DNA of 51,135 nucleotides from a virus. The DNA lies in IMG/VR virus record IMGVR_UViG_3300025769_000178, positions 1-51,135 of that record; one strand, given 5' to 3'. Shown in pieces: positions 30,001-35,798 of the stretch (the first letter of the stretch is position 1; each line of letters opens with the position of its first letter). The notes beneath the pieces were generated by a model, which searched no databases, had not been told where the DNA came from, and saw nothing but the letters and a program-made list of their open reading frames with translations. The translations under genes and the position numbers were made by a program.

Positions 30001-30336
30001 AAAATCTTGTTGATTTAAGTCTGTATCTAAATTGTCTTCTTGAGGGCCATAATATCCTATACTACTTGTATTGTAATTATAAAATCCAAAATTGCCATCT
30101 TTATCTTTACCAAAATATTCTAATAAATCTACAATCTTTCTGTTTCCATTTGCATTTTCTACAGTTAATGAAGTGCCGTCTAAATTTATTAAACTAATGT
30201 TACGAGCATACCTGTAAGTTGTTTTAGGCTGCAACCTAGGATCAGGATCAGAAACCATACCTCCATAAAAACCTGAAGGTTTAGTTATTTGATTTTTATT
30301 TTTTTGTTTTTTATTATCTTGCTTATTGGTAGCCAT
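24028..30336 (-). CDS. Large tail stabilisation-type protein of crAss-like phages
   Basis: A 2102-residue protein. After a Lys/Asn/Gln-rich start comes GFYGGMVSDPDPRLQPKTTY and then RYARNISLINLDGTSLTVEN. This opening, asking for a list of final values, is typical of the large 'stabilisation' tail proteins that sit in this position in crAss-like and other Bacteroidota podoviruses. A second characteristic stretch lies in the middle: NLPYEIAYSQTKLTGEPTDA, then DVEGTFGEITGLINHNNEIYF and QEKAFGKL. The whole is rich in Tyr, Asn and Ser and looks beta-structured. It overlaps both flanking genes by one base. I infer a structural part of the short tail. Exact placement (barrel, muzzle or needle) cannot be read from sequence. 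Confidence 0.7.
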   Translation of the reverse strand: MATNKQDNKKQKNKNQITKPSGFYGGMVSDPDPRLQPKTTYRYARNISLINLDGTSLTVENANGNRKIVDLLEYFGKDKDGNFGFYNYNTSSIGYYGPQEDNLDTDLNQQDFAGNIVGHYSFKNQLFLIVCGITKFSQNESDFRTQFLLLDFDNNGEVLRVKDLRVSFNANGGAELPNINMDPTILCRVEGLVENECLTRVYWTDNKNPLRTLSLKSSTLTTLDPNELDVKPQASFNQPLVDKTIPGSLLSGVYAYAFKYKTDDGAVSGISPISDIYHVSNKSLAGSATYYGSNSGLPTSYGLQIKVGELDERYDSVEFYSIYYQDLDNAPVVSKIGEKSITGSSMVFTHSSMKSEIPLGLTEVLIPSNTWDLCKDIAVKDNILFAANLRSIQNVVGEKEWNVRVRRCSLHDLSTGSGSEVGVLTTTDTEVKDYRLDSSGNPFELYQAGSYKKWDFSNSYKACSQSHRYMPEITDKPVLGAMSYGFLDTDSAYAQKNELGGCRVSFYNLRKLSENKNNKGKSNDLTYGSYSSEATNLYTDSYTDINNSNNSNNYKLSLSNIGGAKDMVSAGSRRGFQRGETYRFGVLVYDKAGNPGNVLWIGDIQMPYHSDRYYKRKIDNYTWDSVLRDDLYEDDTYSIDYRMSSSSAMQVPGYVNKHNKFDQTFSDNGSTGESSSFEKNNMFFSPPGVTNHYTYDLGLVFEFKIPQEVRNKISGFKVVRAERTENDRSVLQQGALAQTVYYSRKPAINQYSFKYSPSTSLTNLGSETDETNPLWPEYETLLGGYIGLNYYQNNLDGSGGDGTAANEYIDTSDSATSVLLRKDQDGFYSSGGGADTNYTTSRYFGYDAWGSYKRASGSIGNTRHICLNTWVMYSPDSAFGVRPYQHVNGNRLSIISTLKAVDKIRVKSDPEIEATDEYGNATGVTRTFNTSDYPSIDTSINEVSVGFQYGGWNAGSDKGDYFTTKKVAESDQRATAHSAVFAVYDTQLHQHLSDLATGDASNSYFNSNGKIQYVTKTDNSMMNVPSNTHTLGSATGNRPSGAGIQETSGDYGAGQNDPFSTEYLGSGISNYYANCKNLGNYFELGNSKEITDGEIVGKEFFEDSKGNSFPTGFNTSGFSNHTLGFAWMSSGSASWNTDGTKTAPNIDGPNFSCAVQSKDYVTGFTNGLMPGQAHRDLDINQYSTDTVSQLMRGTRGIILNIALNTPTSLSSLYTSRSTSYQRFSGTIDIARVISEQNWWASNGSKKGMNYAKNKKIPYIVSANIVRELVDQYGGNTKQSIEETVYNSCGHYHPINVDTEGHTSIVFGGDTFVTMYSHQVTTSPYPANSATKFLIFPVESFVNTQMRSGLHLGNGDHEEGFDQDNLPVSNDWLYNPVYSQEKNLKRFVSVKESDCDIKNLPYEIAYSQTKLTGEPTDAFRSFPYLNFHDVEGTFGEITGLINHNNEIYFTQEKAFGKLIINPRTFIKDDATGDSIFTGQGNILETEMYISNVYGTRHINSIINSDKALYFFDVDNEKILQFIEGKGLRVLSDEKGIKNKLNKYLNLGRLKVYQKYKNEQVYGTGHIEDRIYHNDMPLRFIGIHGTFDKKKRNLIYTILDGARIDKQDRLDNEAIHDLSIRKTLSGYKDNVFKDESSGALQTRAFNPWINDTASIGYADRLRFNNTLIYNEELDTFVTWSDHTPSQWINHNGYVYSTANRQVFTEWNVSITEYPTSLAGTTIANYSHEDSMDYKDIYRYGSNRLKQGSVQLWMLNGSEEKNILYNEDANLMQIDDEDAAWVHSVNDFVSPNPLFVFDGYDNIFTEYPKSYTSTGYDINGVQYSTYKYYIEKGFSRHHLKRIYPVIFEASINDFSTVNKKYDNVNIHVTADNVINNGIYNSIDRNGYIVYDEDSTLSGVREVYKLNRLDNTITDQVNLSWYYNTNSVKNIMPALQSNSDAYYSYELTQYEQGAYTQVENTSFSSLFDKITYSTDVFNNNTTYKFYDKLELLNRLGDNEGDTTTEDIQYFSDKLDVYTSQLLNHKYREGVLNVPVSENKINDNLFNMDYDSDTEYNIDYINSLTEKTNKLISSRIVGSYLNVKLVSRTHKKFNIFAITAKFRKSFN

Positions 30337-31301
30337 TAATAGTTATTTAAACCGTCATACAATCTAGGTCTAGTTTTAGAGTTCCAAACCTTACCTATTT
30401 TTAATAATTCAGATGAATTTGGCATATTATCATCTCCACGAACTTTACCACACAACTGATACCATCTTCTTTCTAAATCTTTAATAATATATTGTGGTGT
30501 TTCGCCAGAATAATACGTAATTAATTTATGCTTCCACATAATATAAGATGCAACAGCTTCTTCGTGCCCTTGTTTTACCATTGGATAACCTTCTTCTGAC
30601 ATAGGAACAGCTAAATAACTTACTGTAACATCTTTTGTATATGTATTAGTCAAGTTTAATCTATTGCCGTTAACATAATATTTGTTACTGTTTTCTGATA
30701 CAGAAGATCTAAATTGTGAGCTTGTAGGAAATATAATAGTGCCTCCAGCTTTAACTGACAACATTTTAACCATATTATCAGGCAATCTAACTTGGTTATT
30801 GTGATACATCTCTTTACCTCCTGCAAAAGCAGTTACTTTGCCTATATCAGAATCTAGCGTCAAGTGATTACCCCAATCACCATTTTCTTGACAAGTTAGT
30901 GTTAGTACAAAACCACTTGTACTAGCCTTTAAGCCTTGGATATTATCATACAATGATTTGTTTATAACATCTACCGCTTCTTGTAAAGTTAAGTATACAG
31001 TAGACTTTATATCAATGTAAAAATCATCACCAACTATAGTGCTACTTACAAAAAAGAATCTAGTTCCGTTTATGTCTATGTATGACATATCTGTAGGATT
31101 TGTTTCAATCTCTATAGATCCAACAGCTGCTTCTGGAGTGCTAGAATAAACTATCTCTTTTTGTAAAAATGTCTTATTACTTCCAATATATTGCTCTGCT
31201 TCAAAAGCCCACTCTGCCCAAGCATCTATATTGTTAGTATAATTTTCTAGACCTAGATTTCTAGATACATTATTAAAAACTCTGTGTACAGGTACAAACA
31301 T
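30336..31301 (-). CDS. Probable tail ring / adaptor protein
   Basis: A 321-residue protein (MFVPVHRVFNNVSRNLGLEN...). A helical N-terminus is followed by a beta-rich centre and the phrase YYVNGNRLNLTN, then VSYLAVPMSEEGYPMV, then a helical end with EEAVASYIMWKHKL. The 'NGN ... ISYLGIP ... DGYP' arrangement recurs in head-tail adaptor and tail ring proteins of podoviruses. It sits directly before the large stabilisation-type gene and overlaps it by one base. I infer a ring of the neck or tail tube. The family is recalled, not searched. Confidence 0.6.
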   Translation of the reverse strand: MFVPVHRVFNNVSRNLGLENYTNNIDAWAEWAFEAEQYIGSNKTFLQKEIVYSSTPEAAVGSIEIETNPTDMSYIDINGTRFFFVSSTIVGDDFYIDIKSTVYLTLQEAVDVINKSLYDNIQGLKASTSGFVLTLTCQENGDWGNHLTLDSDIGKVTAFAGGKEMYHNNQVRLPDNMVKMLSVKAGGTIIFPTSSQFRSSVSENSNKYYVNGNRLNLTNTYTKDVTVSYLAVPMSEEGYPMVKQGHEEAVASYIMWKHKLITYYSGETPQYIIKDLERRWYQLCGKVRGDDNMPNSSELLKIGKVWNSKTRPRLYDGLNNY

Positions 31302-31311
31302 ATTTTATAAT

Positions 31312-31773
31312 TTATTCTGACGCTACAAACAATTCTACATTTTGATTGTTGTGTCCAGCTTTAACTTTTAATGTAGCGACATTATCAAAAGTTGATCCAC
31401 CTACTGTTCCTTCAACTACTGTAGTTGTATAAACTACAGAACAACCTGGAGCTACTAAAGTGTATGCTGCATCTGTACCACTATCCTCAAATCCAACTTG
31501 TAAATTTTGTGCTGAATCTAAATTTGTAACTCTAATATATTTTACATCACCTAATTTGTAAGTACCTGCAGATTCTGTTGTATCAAAATTAGCTATTGTT
31601 GTAACGTTAGTATTAGCTAATTTAACAATCCTTTTGTCTACATTAACTATGTTTGCAAAACTCATTGTGGTAGTTTGTGCGAAGTCTAAGCTGTCGGCAG
31701 CAGTACTGTTAGCTACATTTAGCGATTCAGTTATAGTAACTGTTAATGCTGATCCTGTTAATTTAGTTGCCAT
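31312..31773 (-). CDS. Small beta-rich structural protein, possible minor decoration or tail protein
   Basis: A 153-residue Thr/Val/Ala-rich protein of low charge (MATKLTGSALTVTITESLNV..., ending AGHNNQNVELFVASE). Alternating hydrophobic and polar residues suggest a beta sandwich. It lies between the HU/IHF-like gene and the tail ring gene with gaps of only one and ten bases. Similar abundant small virion proteins occur in this position in marine phages. I cannot name a family and see no catalytic motif. Confidence 0.6.
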   Translation of the reverse strand: MATKLTGSALTVTITESLNVANSTAADSLDFAQTTTMSFANIVNVDKRIVKLANTNVTTIANFDTTESAGTYKLGDVKYIRVTNLDSAQNLQVGFEDSGTDAAYTLVAPGCSVVYTTTVVEGTVGGSTFDNVATLKVKAGHNNQNVELFVASE

Positions 31774-31774
31774 T

Positions 31775-32182
31775 TTATAATTCTTTAATTAAATTTTTAA
31801 CCTTTGTTAAAGGCATTATTTTGCAATTTTTATATTTATGTGGTCTTACCCATATTATCTTATAATAATAATCATCCAATATAGGAACCTTATATATTAC
31901 CTTTTCTCCTTTTTTATTAGACTCATTTAAATCAATTCTATAATGAAAAGCTCTTTTATGTTCTTTTTTGTCTAAATAAATATACCCCATCTTATTTGGT
32001 AGATGTACAAGCTCTAATCTTGTTACTACATCTCTAAATAATATTTCAAAAAACCTTTTAACGATAGCATAATACTTACTGTAAGGTAAATCTATATCAC
32101 TATCATTATATATCTTTCTAACTGTTACGTACTTGTCTTTGTACTTGCGGCTGAACAATCTTTGTTGTATCTGAGTTATCAC
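31775..32182 (-). CDS. HU/IHF-like DNA-binding protein (putative)
   Basis: About 135 residues from a GTG start at 32182. There is no ATG in the first part, and a TTG at 32158 is an alternative. The segment YYAIVKRFFEILFRDVVTRL, then VHLPNKMGYIYLDKKEHKRA, follows the HU/IHF plan: a helical pair with the FF pair, then a short loop of small residues and a beta strand with basic residues. The rest is strongly basic and aromatic. HU/IHF-like genes are known in crAss-like phages at this place, between the capsid and tail genes. It overlaps the preceding gene by 65 bases, an unusually long overlap here. Possible roles are genome compaction in the virion or tail assembly. The call is by pattern only. 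Confidence 0.5.
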   Translation of the reverse strand: MITQIQQRLFSRKYKDKYVTVRKIYNDSDIDLPYSKYYAIVKRFFEILFRDVVTRLELVHLPNKMGYIYLDKKEHKRAFHYRIDLNESNKKGEKVIYKVPILDDYYYKIIWVRPHKYKNCKIMPLTKVKNLIKEL

Positions 32183-33128
32183 TTATTGTATCGGTTGGTA
32201 CTCTTAATGTAAAATTCAATTCTTTTTGCAATATCCTTTCTATAAGAACATTTACTAATGATTGTTGTAATGGATATGTTTGATCATCATTCCATCCAGA
32301 CATTTTTGTAGGATCAGACAATAATAAATCAGCATAAATTAAATATCTTATTGGATCTTCATATCCATTTGTATCACTTTTAAAAACAGACTTAACAAAA
32401 CCTATATTCAATTGATCTATATTATTATTGCTTCTAGGTCTACTTATGTAAGCTGAAACGCTATGTTTAGAAAATCTATTGTATTGTTTGTTTTCCCATT
32501 CATTACGAGATAATATAGGAATATCTACAGATCCATGATTTTGATATAAATTATCTTGAGTCTTTCTATACCTCAAATTTTTAACACCACTACCATCAAT
32601 ATTAATAACATTTGGCATATTTAATACAAAAATGCCGTAATCATCATGTCTTCTTTTAAAATTATTATCGTAAGAATTTGATCCGTAAAAACTTTCGTTT
32701 CTAGTTAATTGCGAGTCAGGTGTTATCCCAGCTAAACTAGCTGTTCTATTAGAAAAAGCTATTAACTGGCTAGAGCTATTAGTTGTAGCTGTAGGATCTG
32801 CTGTAACAGCTGCTACTGATTCATCTTCTGCTGTTGCAGGATCATCTTCTATAGCTTCAGCTAATATAGTGTCGTCTGCTGTAGTATTTATGTAATTTGC
32901 CCATTGACTTCTTGTTGCAAAAGCATCGTTAGATTGATCAAAAAGAATAGATTGAAAATTACTATAGTTTAATTCTTTTCCTTCGGCAGATATTTCTTTC
33001 AACATCATAGCTCTATGATAATGTATCCAAAATTTAATCTGCTCAATATTTACATTTTGCTCAGAATTACTTTTACCACCATAAGCTAATCTTTTGATGT
33101 TGTATGCTATTTCATTTAATGTTGCCAT
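32118..33128 (-). CDS. Probable neck/tail structural protein
   Basis: A 336-residue protein starting MATLNEIAYNIKRLAYGGK. I chose the ATG at 33128 rather than the upstream in-frame codon at 33167, because the extra residues would be a stray hydrophobic run and the promoter box at 33137-33144 overlaps them. The N-terminus is helical. An Ala/Thr/Asp-rich insert around residues 95-125 (AEAIEDDPATAEDESVAAV) looks flexible, and the centre contains FVLNMPNVINIDG. It lies between a connector-like gene and the HU/IHF-like gene, so a neck or ring component is likely. I do not recognise a named family. Confidence 0.65.
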   Translation of the reverse strand: MATLNEIAYNIKRLAYGGKSNSEQNVNIEQIKFWIHYHRAMMLKEISAEGKELNYSNFQSILFDQSNDAFATRSQWANYINTTADDTILAEAIEDDPATAEDESVAAVTADPTATTNSSSQLIAFSNRTASLAGITPDSQLTRNESFYGSNSYDNNFKRRHDDYGIFVLNMPNVINIDGSGVKNLRYRKTQDNLYQNHGSVDIPILSRNEWENKQYNRFSKHSVSAYISRPRSNNNIDQLNIGFVKSVFKSDTNGYEDPIRYLIYADLLLSDPTKMSGWNDDQTYPLQQSLVNVLIERILQKELNFTLRVPTDTISDNSDTTKIVQPQVQRQVRNS

Positions 33129-33136
33129 ATGTTTTA

Positions 33137-33144
33137 CAAAAATA
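33137..33144 (-). promoter_or_regulatory. Promoter-like TATTTTTG box with upstream TTG
   Basis: The minus strand reads TATTTTTG, matching TAnnTTTG, eight bases before the ATG at 33128. Upstream is TTGTTG, placing a TTG 17 or 20 bases from the box, close to the -33/-7 spacing of Bacteroidota promoters. It lies in the 103-base gap after the connector-like gene. If used, the transcript would have a very short or no leader. Confidence 0.5.
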
Positions 33145-33215
33145 CTTAAAATTACTAGAAACAACAATAGGCCCTTGCACTAAATAAATTAGTACTTAGA
33201 CCTATCATTGAGCAG

Positions 33216-33231
33216 AGAGCAAAAAAGCTCT
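33216..33231 (-). terminator. Small hairpin just after a stop codon (weak terminator candidate)
   Basis: The minus strand has AGAGC, six T, GCTCT directly after the stop of the gene at 33232-33813: a 5-bp stem with a T6 loop. No run of T follows, so it is not a classical intrinsic terminator. Its place just before a promoter-like box suggests a transcription boundary or an RNA processing site. Confidence 0.3.
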
Positions 33232-33813
33232 TTATTTCGGTCTGCTTTGCTCTATCTCTGCACTACTTACTAACACGCTGTCGCTCTCTGTATTTACCAT
33301 CATTTTTCTTACAGCTAAATTTATAATCTCGCTTAGATAAATTTCAGGAACTGTTTTTACAACAGAAGGTTCAGATCCACTTAAATCTATAGTATCAAAT
33401 ATAGATGTAATCTTAGGACTAGATAAATATGTATAATTTAAGCTAGGCGAATCGTCATTAACTTCTATTGAACCATTTTTTACTGTTGCAATACTATTTT
33501 TATTAAAAGGATCTCCACTATGTACATTAGACTCATATTGTTTAATGCCAACAATTTCTAACTCTTTACTATTATTTAAAACACTTATTAAATGCAAATA
33601 ATCGTTAGGTAATTCTGCGTTAGTATCCGTTTTAACAAAAGCTTGTAATGCGTCTCTAGACACTTGGCTTTTATCATACTCTGAATAATGTTTATTAATA
33701 AAAGAATGTAAAGCTTCTTTTAAAAATTCTATTTTTTCTTCAGAGCTATAATATGGTTGTTCTGCTTTATCTAAAAGCAAATCCATAGTAGCTAAAGCAT
33801 CTGTTATACGCAT
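33232..33813 (-). CDS. Head-tail connector / adaptor-like protein
   Basis: A 193-residue protein. The N-terminal helix MRITDALATMDLLLDKAE, then EKIEFLKEALHSFINKHY, and the following ELPNDYLHLISVL match the layout of podoviral adaptor proteins: helical bundle, then a beta strand after 'LPxDYL'. The C-terminus (PEIYLSEIINLAVRKMM) is again helical. It overlaps the upstream gene by one base and is followed by a hairpin and a gap. I infer the ring that joins portal and tail. The assignment is by pattern. Confidence 0.6.
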   Translation of the reverse strand: MRITDALATMDLLLDKAEQPYYSSEEKIEFLKEALHSFINKHYSEYDKSQVSRDALQAFVKTDTNAELPNDYLHLISVLNNSKELEIVGIKQYESNVHSGDPFNKNSIATVKNGSIEVNDDSPSLNYTYLSSPKITSIFDTIDLSGSEPSVVKTVPEIYLSEIINLAVRKMMVNTESDSVLVSSAEIEQSRPK

Positions 33814-34493
33814 TATTTACTTTTTTTAGTAGATTTAATTTTTTCTGCAACAACTTCTTTGTTACCTCTTAATTCATTACGCAATAAAGCATAGATGTCT
33901 TTGTTGTTTTTTAACCACTCTATAGCAGCCTCATCAGTTAGACCCATGCTATTAGATCCGTATTTCCATACATCATTAATATATGCTATAATGCCTTTTT
34001 CTGCAGCTTTCTTTAAGAAAACATAATAGTCCTTGTCTTTGTTGTTATAAAGAGCTAAGAACTTGTCTGGGTATGTATTAGCATACTGCAATACTCTTGC
34101 TTTTCTAATAATGTCATCAAAGTTTTGTGATATACCAATTAATCTTGCCATATCATCATACTCTGCTGGCGTCATAGATGTTGCTGTTGTTACTGCTTCT
34201 GCAGATGCAATAGCTTTAGCAGCGTTTTCTTGCTCACCTTTTCTAGAATCAACAAAAGTAAATCCACCTCTTTTTACAGCTGGATGTTCTTGTAGGTAAT
34301 CCCACACTCTTTTGTCGTGTTCATTTTCTAAATCAAAACCTTGCATTGCATTGTTAAGCTCCCACTTTTCCATAGGATTTCCATCTGGATCTAACAATGT
34401 TACTGTTTTTCCTTCTTTGTTTTTGTAAGCAGCAAAAGATGCGTAGTTAAACTTTTTGTGATCTTTCGCTTTAATGTAAACTAAATGTGCCAT
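33813..34493 (-). CDS. Hypothetical virion-region protein
   Basis: A 226-residue, mixed-charge, mostly helical protein (MAHLVYIKAKDHKKFNYASF...). It has a basic tail ending in KIKSTKKSK. A central Ala-rich helix (AKAIASAEAVTTATSMTPAE) separates a beta-like N-terminus from a helical C-terminal half. No known motif is recognised. It is preceded by an A-rich leader and overlaps the connector-like gene by one base, so it belongs to the capsid-neck group. It may be a minor head or scaffold-associated protein. Confidence 0.6.
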   Translation of the reverse strand: MAHLVYIKAKDHKKFNYASFAAYKNKEGKTVTLLDPDGNPMEKWELNNAMQGFDLENEHDKRVWDYLQEHPAVKRGGFTFVDSRKGEQENAAKAIASAEAVTTATSMTPAEYDDMARLIGISQNFDDIIRKARVLQYANTYPDKFLALYNNKDKDYYVFLKKAAEKGIIAYINDVWKYGSNSMGLTDEAAIEWLKNNKDIYALLRNELRGNKEVVAEKIKSTKKSK

Positions 34494-34514
34494 TTTTTTT
34501 TGGTTTTTAATTAA

Positions 34515-34721
34515 TTACTCTCCTGTGTTTTTGGTTTCAGAGTAAACTTTTCTTCTACCTCTTTCGTCAGTAGAAATGTATTTTTTCTGATACCCTCTGT
34601 TACCCCACTTAATCCCTGGAGTTAGGTTTATAGAAGAATTAAAGTGTTTGTCCTTTTTTTCTTCTTGCGGTAAGTCGTTAACGTCGACTAATTTACCATT
34701 TATTAATTTATATATTGCCAT
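34515..34721 (-). CDS. Small basic hypothetical protein
   Basis: A 68-residue protein (MAIYKLINGKLVDVNDLPQE...). It is basic in its second half, with WGNRGYQKKYISTDERGRRK. No known domain is recognised. It starts after the hairpin at 34737-34757 and ends 21 bases before the next gene. Small proteins of this kind often lie between capsid and neck genes, but I cannot assign a role. Confidence 0.55.
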   Translation of the reverse strand: MAIYKLINGKLVDVNDLPQEEKKDKHFNSSINLTPGIKWGNRGYQKKYISTDERGRRKVYSETKNTGE

Positions 34722-34736
34722 TCTTAAATAAATTTA

Positions 34737-34757
34737 GGAGAGGCATAAAGCCCCTCC
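34737..34757 (-). terminator. Hairpin with T-rich tail after the second decoration-like gene
   Basis: On the minus strand GGAGGGGC pairs with GCCTCTCC across the loop TTTAT, giving an 8-bp stem with one G-U pair. TAAATTTATTT follows. It is GC-rich in an AT-rich genome and fits an intrinsic terminator or attenuator between the capsid/decoration genes and those downstream. Confidence 0.55.
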
Positions 34758-34771
34758 CTCATTATATAATT

Positions 34772-35236
34772 TTACGCAAAGACTACACCAGCATCATCTT
34801 GTGTCAAACATTTTGCAACAAACTGAGATCCGTCACAAAATATTCTTACAGAATCACCTAAAGATGGTCCTGTTTGAAATGTAATTGTAGATGTGTCTGC
34901 TTTGTAAATTTGAGCACCTGTTGTAACTATCTCTTGACCAAAAGCTACAATTTTATCTGTGTCATCTGCATGCTCAGAAACAACATAATTGCCTGATCCA
35001 TTAGCAGCTTTAACATAAATATCTACATACCAACCATCACTAGCTTGTGCTAAAGATGGAAGAGTTATGGTTAGGCCATCACTTTTGTTTAGACCTAATA
35101 GCTTTCCTGAATCTTTTTCTACTAACGCTCTGTCAGCAGTAACTTCTTCGAAATGCATTTTAAAACTATGAAACTTTACTACAGGATCTAATCCTGCAAT
35201 AACTACTCCTCTATCGGGATTTATATAATTAGACAT
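34772..35236 (-). CDS. Capsid decoration-like protein, paralogue of its neighbour
   Basis: A 154-residue beta-rich acidic protein (MSNYINPDRGVVIAGLDPVV...). It shares order and phrases with the 157-residue protein upstream: a V-x-F/T strand early, a 'GLTITLPS' strand (VTLPSAK there), a GSGNY/TxxD middle, and an end with RIFCDGSQFVAK (TLYCDGTSWFVQ there). The CDG(S/T)xxFV signature is common in phage surface proteins with a small beta-sandwich fold. It sits two genes after the capsid gene. I infer a head decoration or head-fibre protein. It ends just before the hairpin at 34737-34757. Confidence 0.6.
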   Translation of the reverse strand: MSNYINPDRGVVIAGLDPVVKFHSFKMHFEEVTADRALVEKDSGKLLGLNKSDGLTITLPSLAQASDGWYVDIYVKAANGSGNYVVSEHADDTDKIVAFGQEIVTTGAQIYKADTSTITFQTGPSLGDSVRIFCDGSQFVAKCLTQDDAGVVFA

Positions 35237-35260
35237 ATTTTATAATATTAAAGTTCAATG

Positions 35261-35734
35261 TTATCCAAATATTACATCACTACCTGAACCGCATACACCT
35301 TGAACAAACCAACTTGTTCCATCACAATATAGCGTTACATAATCACCAGCAGAAGCTCCTCCTGACTGATCAAATATAATTTTTGTGTCAGATGATGTTG
35401 CTGTATCTTTTGTACCAGCACCTGTAACAACATGTCCTACAAAATCTTCATCTACAGCAGCTTGTGTAATAGTAATATCTTCAGCAGCTTCGTCACCGAT
35501 AGCTGATAAGATAAATTTAAAATTTAAGCCAGCTTTCGCTGAAGGTAATGTTACGTTCATAATCGCATCTTCTACACCGCTACCATCTAATAAAAAAACT
35601 GTACCACTTTCATAGTCATACAATGTTCTACTAGCTGTAATAGTAACAACTGGATCGATTTGACCTCTAAACTTAGGCAATCTTCCTTGCCCTGCTTCTG
35701 AGGATTTGTTTGATAAATCTAAATAATTTGCCAT
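35261..35734 (-). CDS. Capsid decoration-like protein, first of a paralogous pair
   Basis: A 157-residue protein (MANYLDLSNKSSEAGQGRLP...) with a beta-rich, Thr/Asp-rich body and the end GDYVTLYCDGTSWFVQG. It is related to the protein at 34772-35236, so the pair probably arose by duplication. A leader rich in A (nine A then GAAA before ATG) lies upstream, as expected for a highly translated Bacteroidota-phage gene without Shine-Dalgarno. It directly follows the capsid gene and a hairpin. I infer an abundant capsid surface protein. Confidence 0.6.
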   Translation of the reverse strand: MANYLDLSNKSSEAGQGRLPKFRGQIDPVVTITASRTLYDYESGTVFLLDGSGVEDAIMNVTLPSAKAGLNFKFILSAIGDEAAEDITITQAAVDEDFVGHVVTGAGTKDTATSSDTKIIFDQSGGASAGDYVTLYCDGTSWFVQGVCGSGSDVIFG

Positions 35735-35759
35735 TTTCTTTTTTTTTAGGCGACATATT

Positions 35760-35779
35760 GGGGAGCCGAAGCCCTCCCT
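35760..35779 (-). terminator. UUCG-type hairpin after the major capsid gene
   Basis: The minus strand reads GGGAGGGC, TTCG, GCTCCCC, in which GGGAG pairs with CTCCC, alternatively closing on a cUUCGg tetraloop. There is no long T run after it, so partial termination or protection of the capsid mRNA 3' end are both possible. The sequence just before the stem, GAGGGAGG, is shared with the hairpin at 34737-34757. Confidence 0.5.
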
Positions 35780-35798
35780 CAGTCAAATTAAAAATTAA

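Noticed and set aside
33129-33167. Thirteen-residue hydrophobic extension (MLFLVILSIFVKH) as a signal peptide
   Set aside because: It overlaps a promoter box, and the protein is a virion structural protein with a typical MATLNE start.
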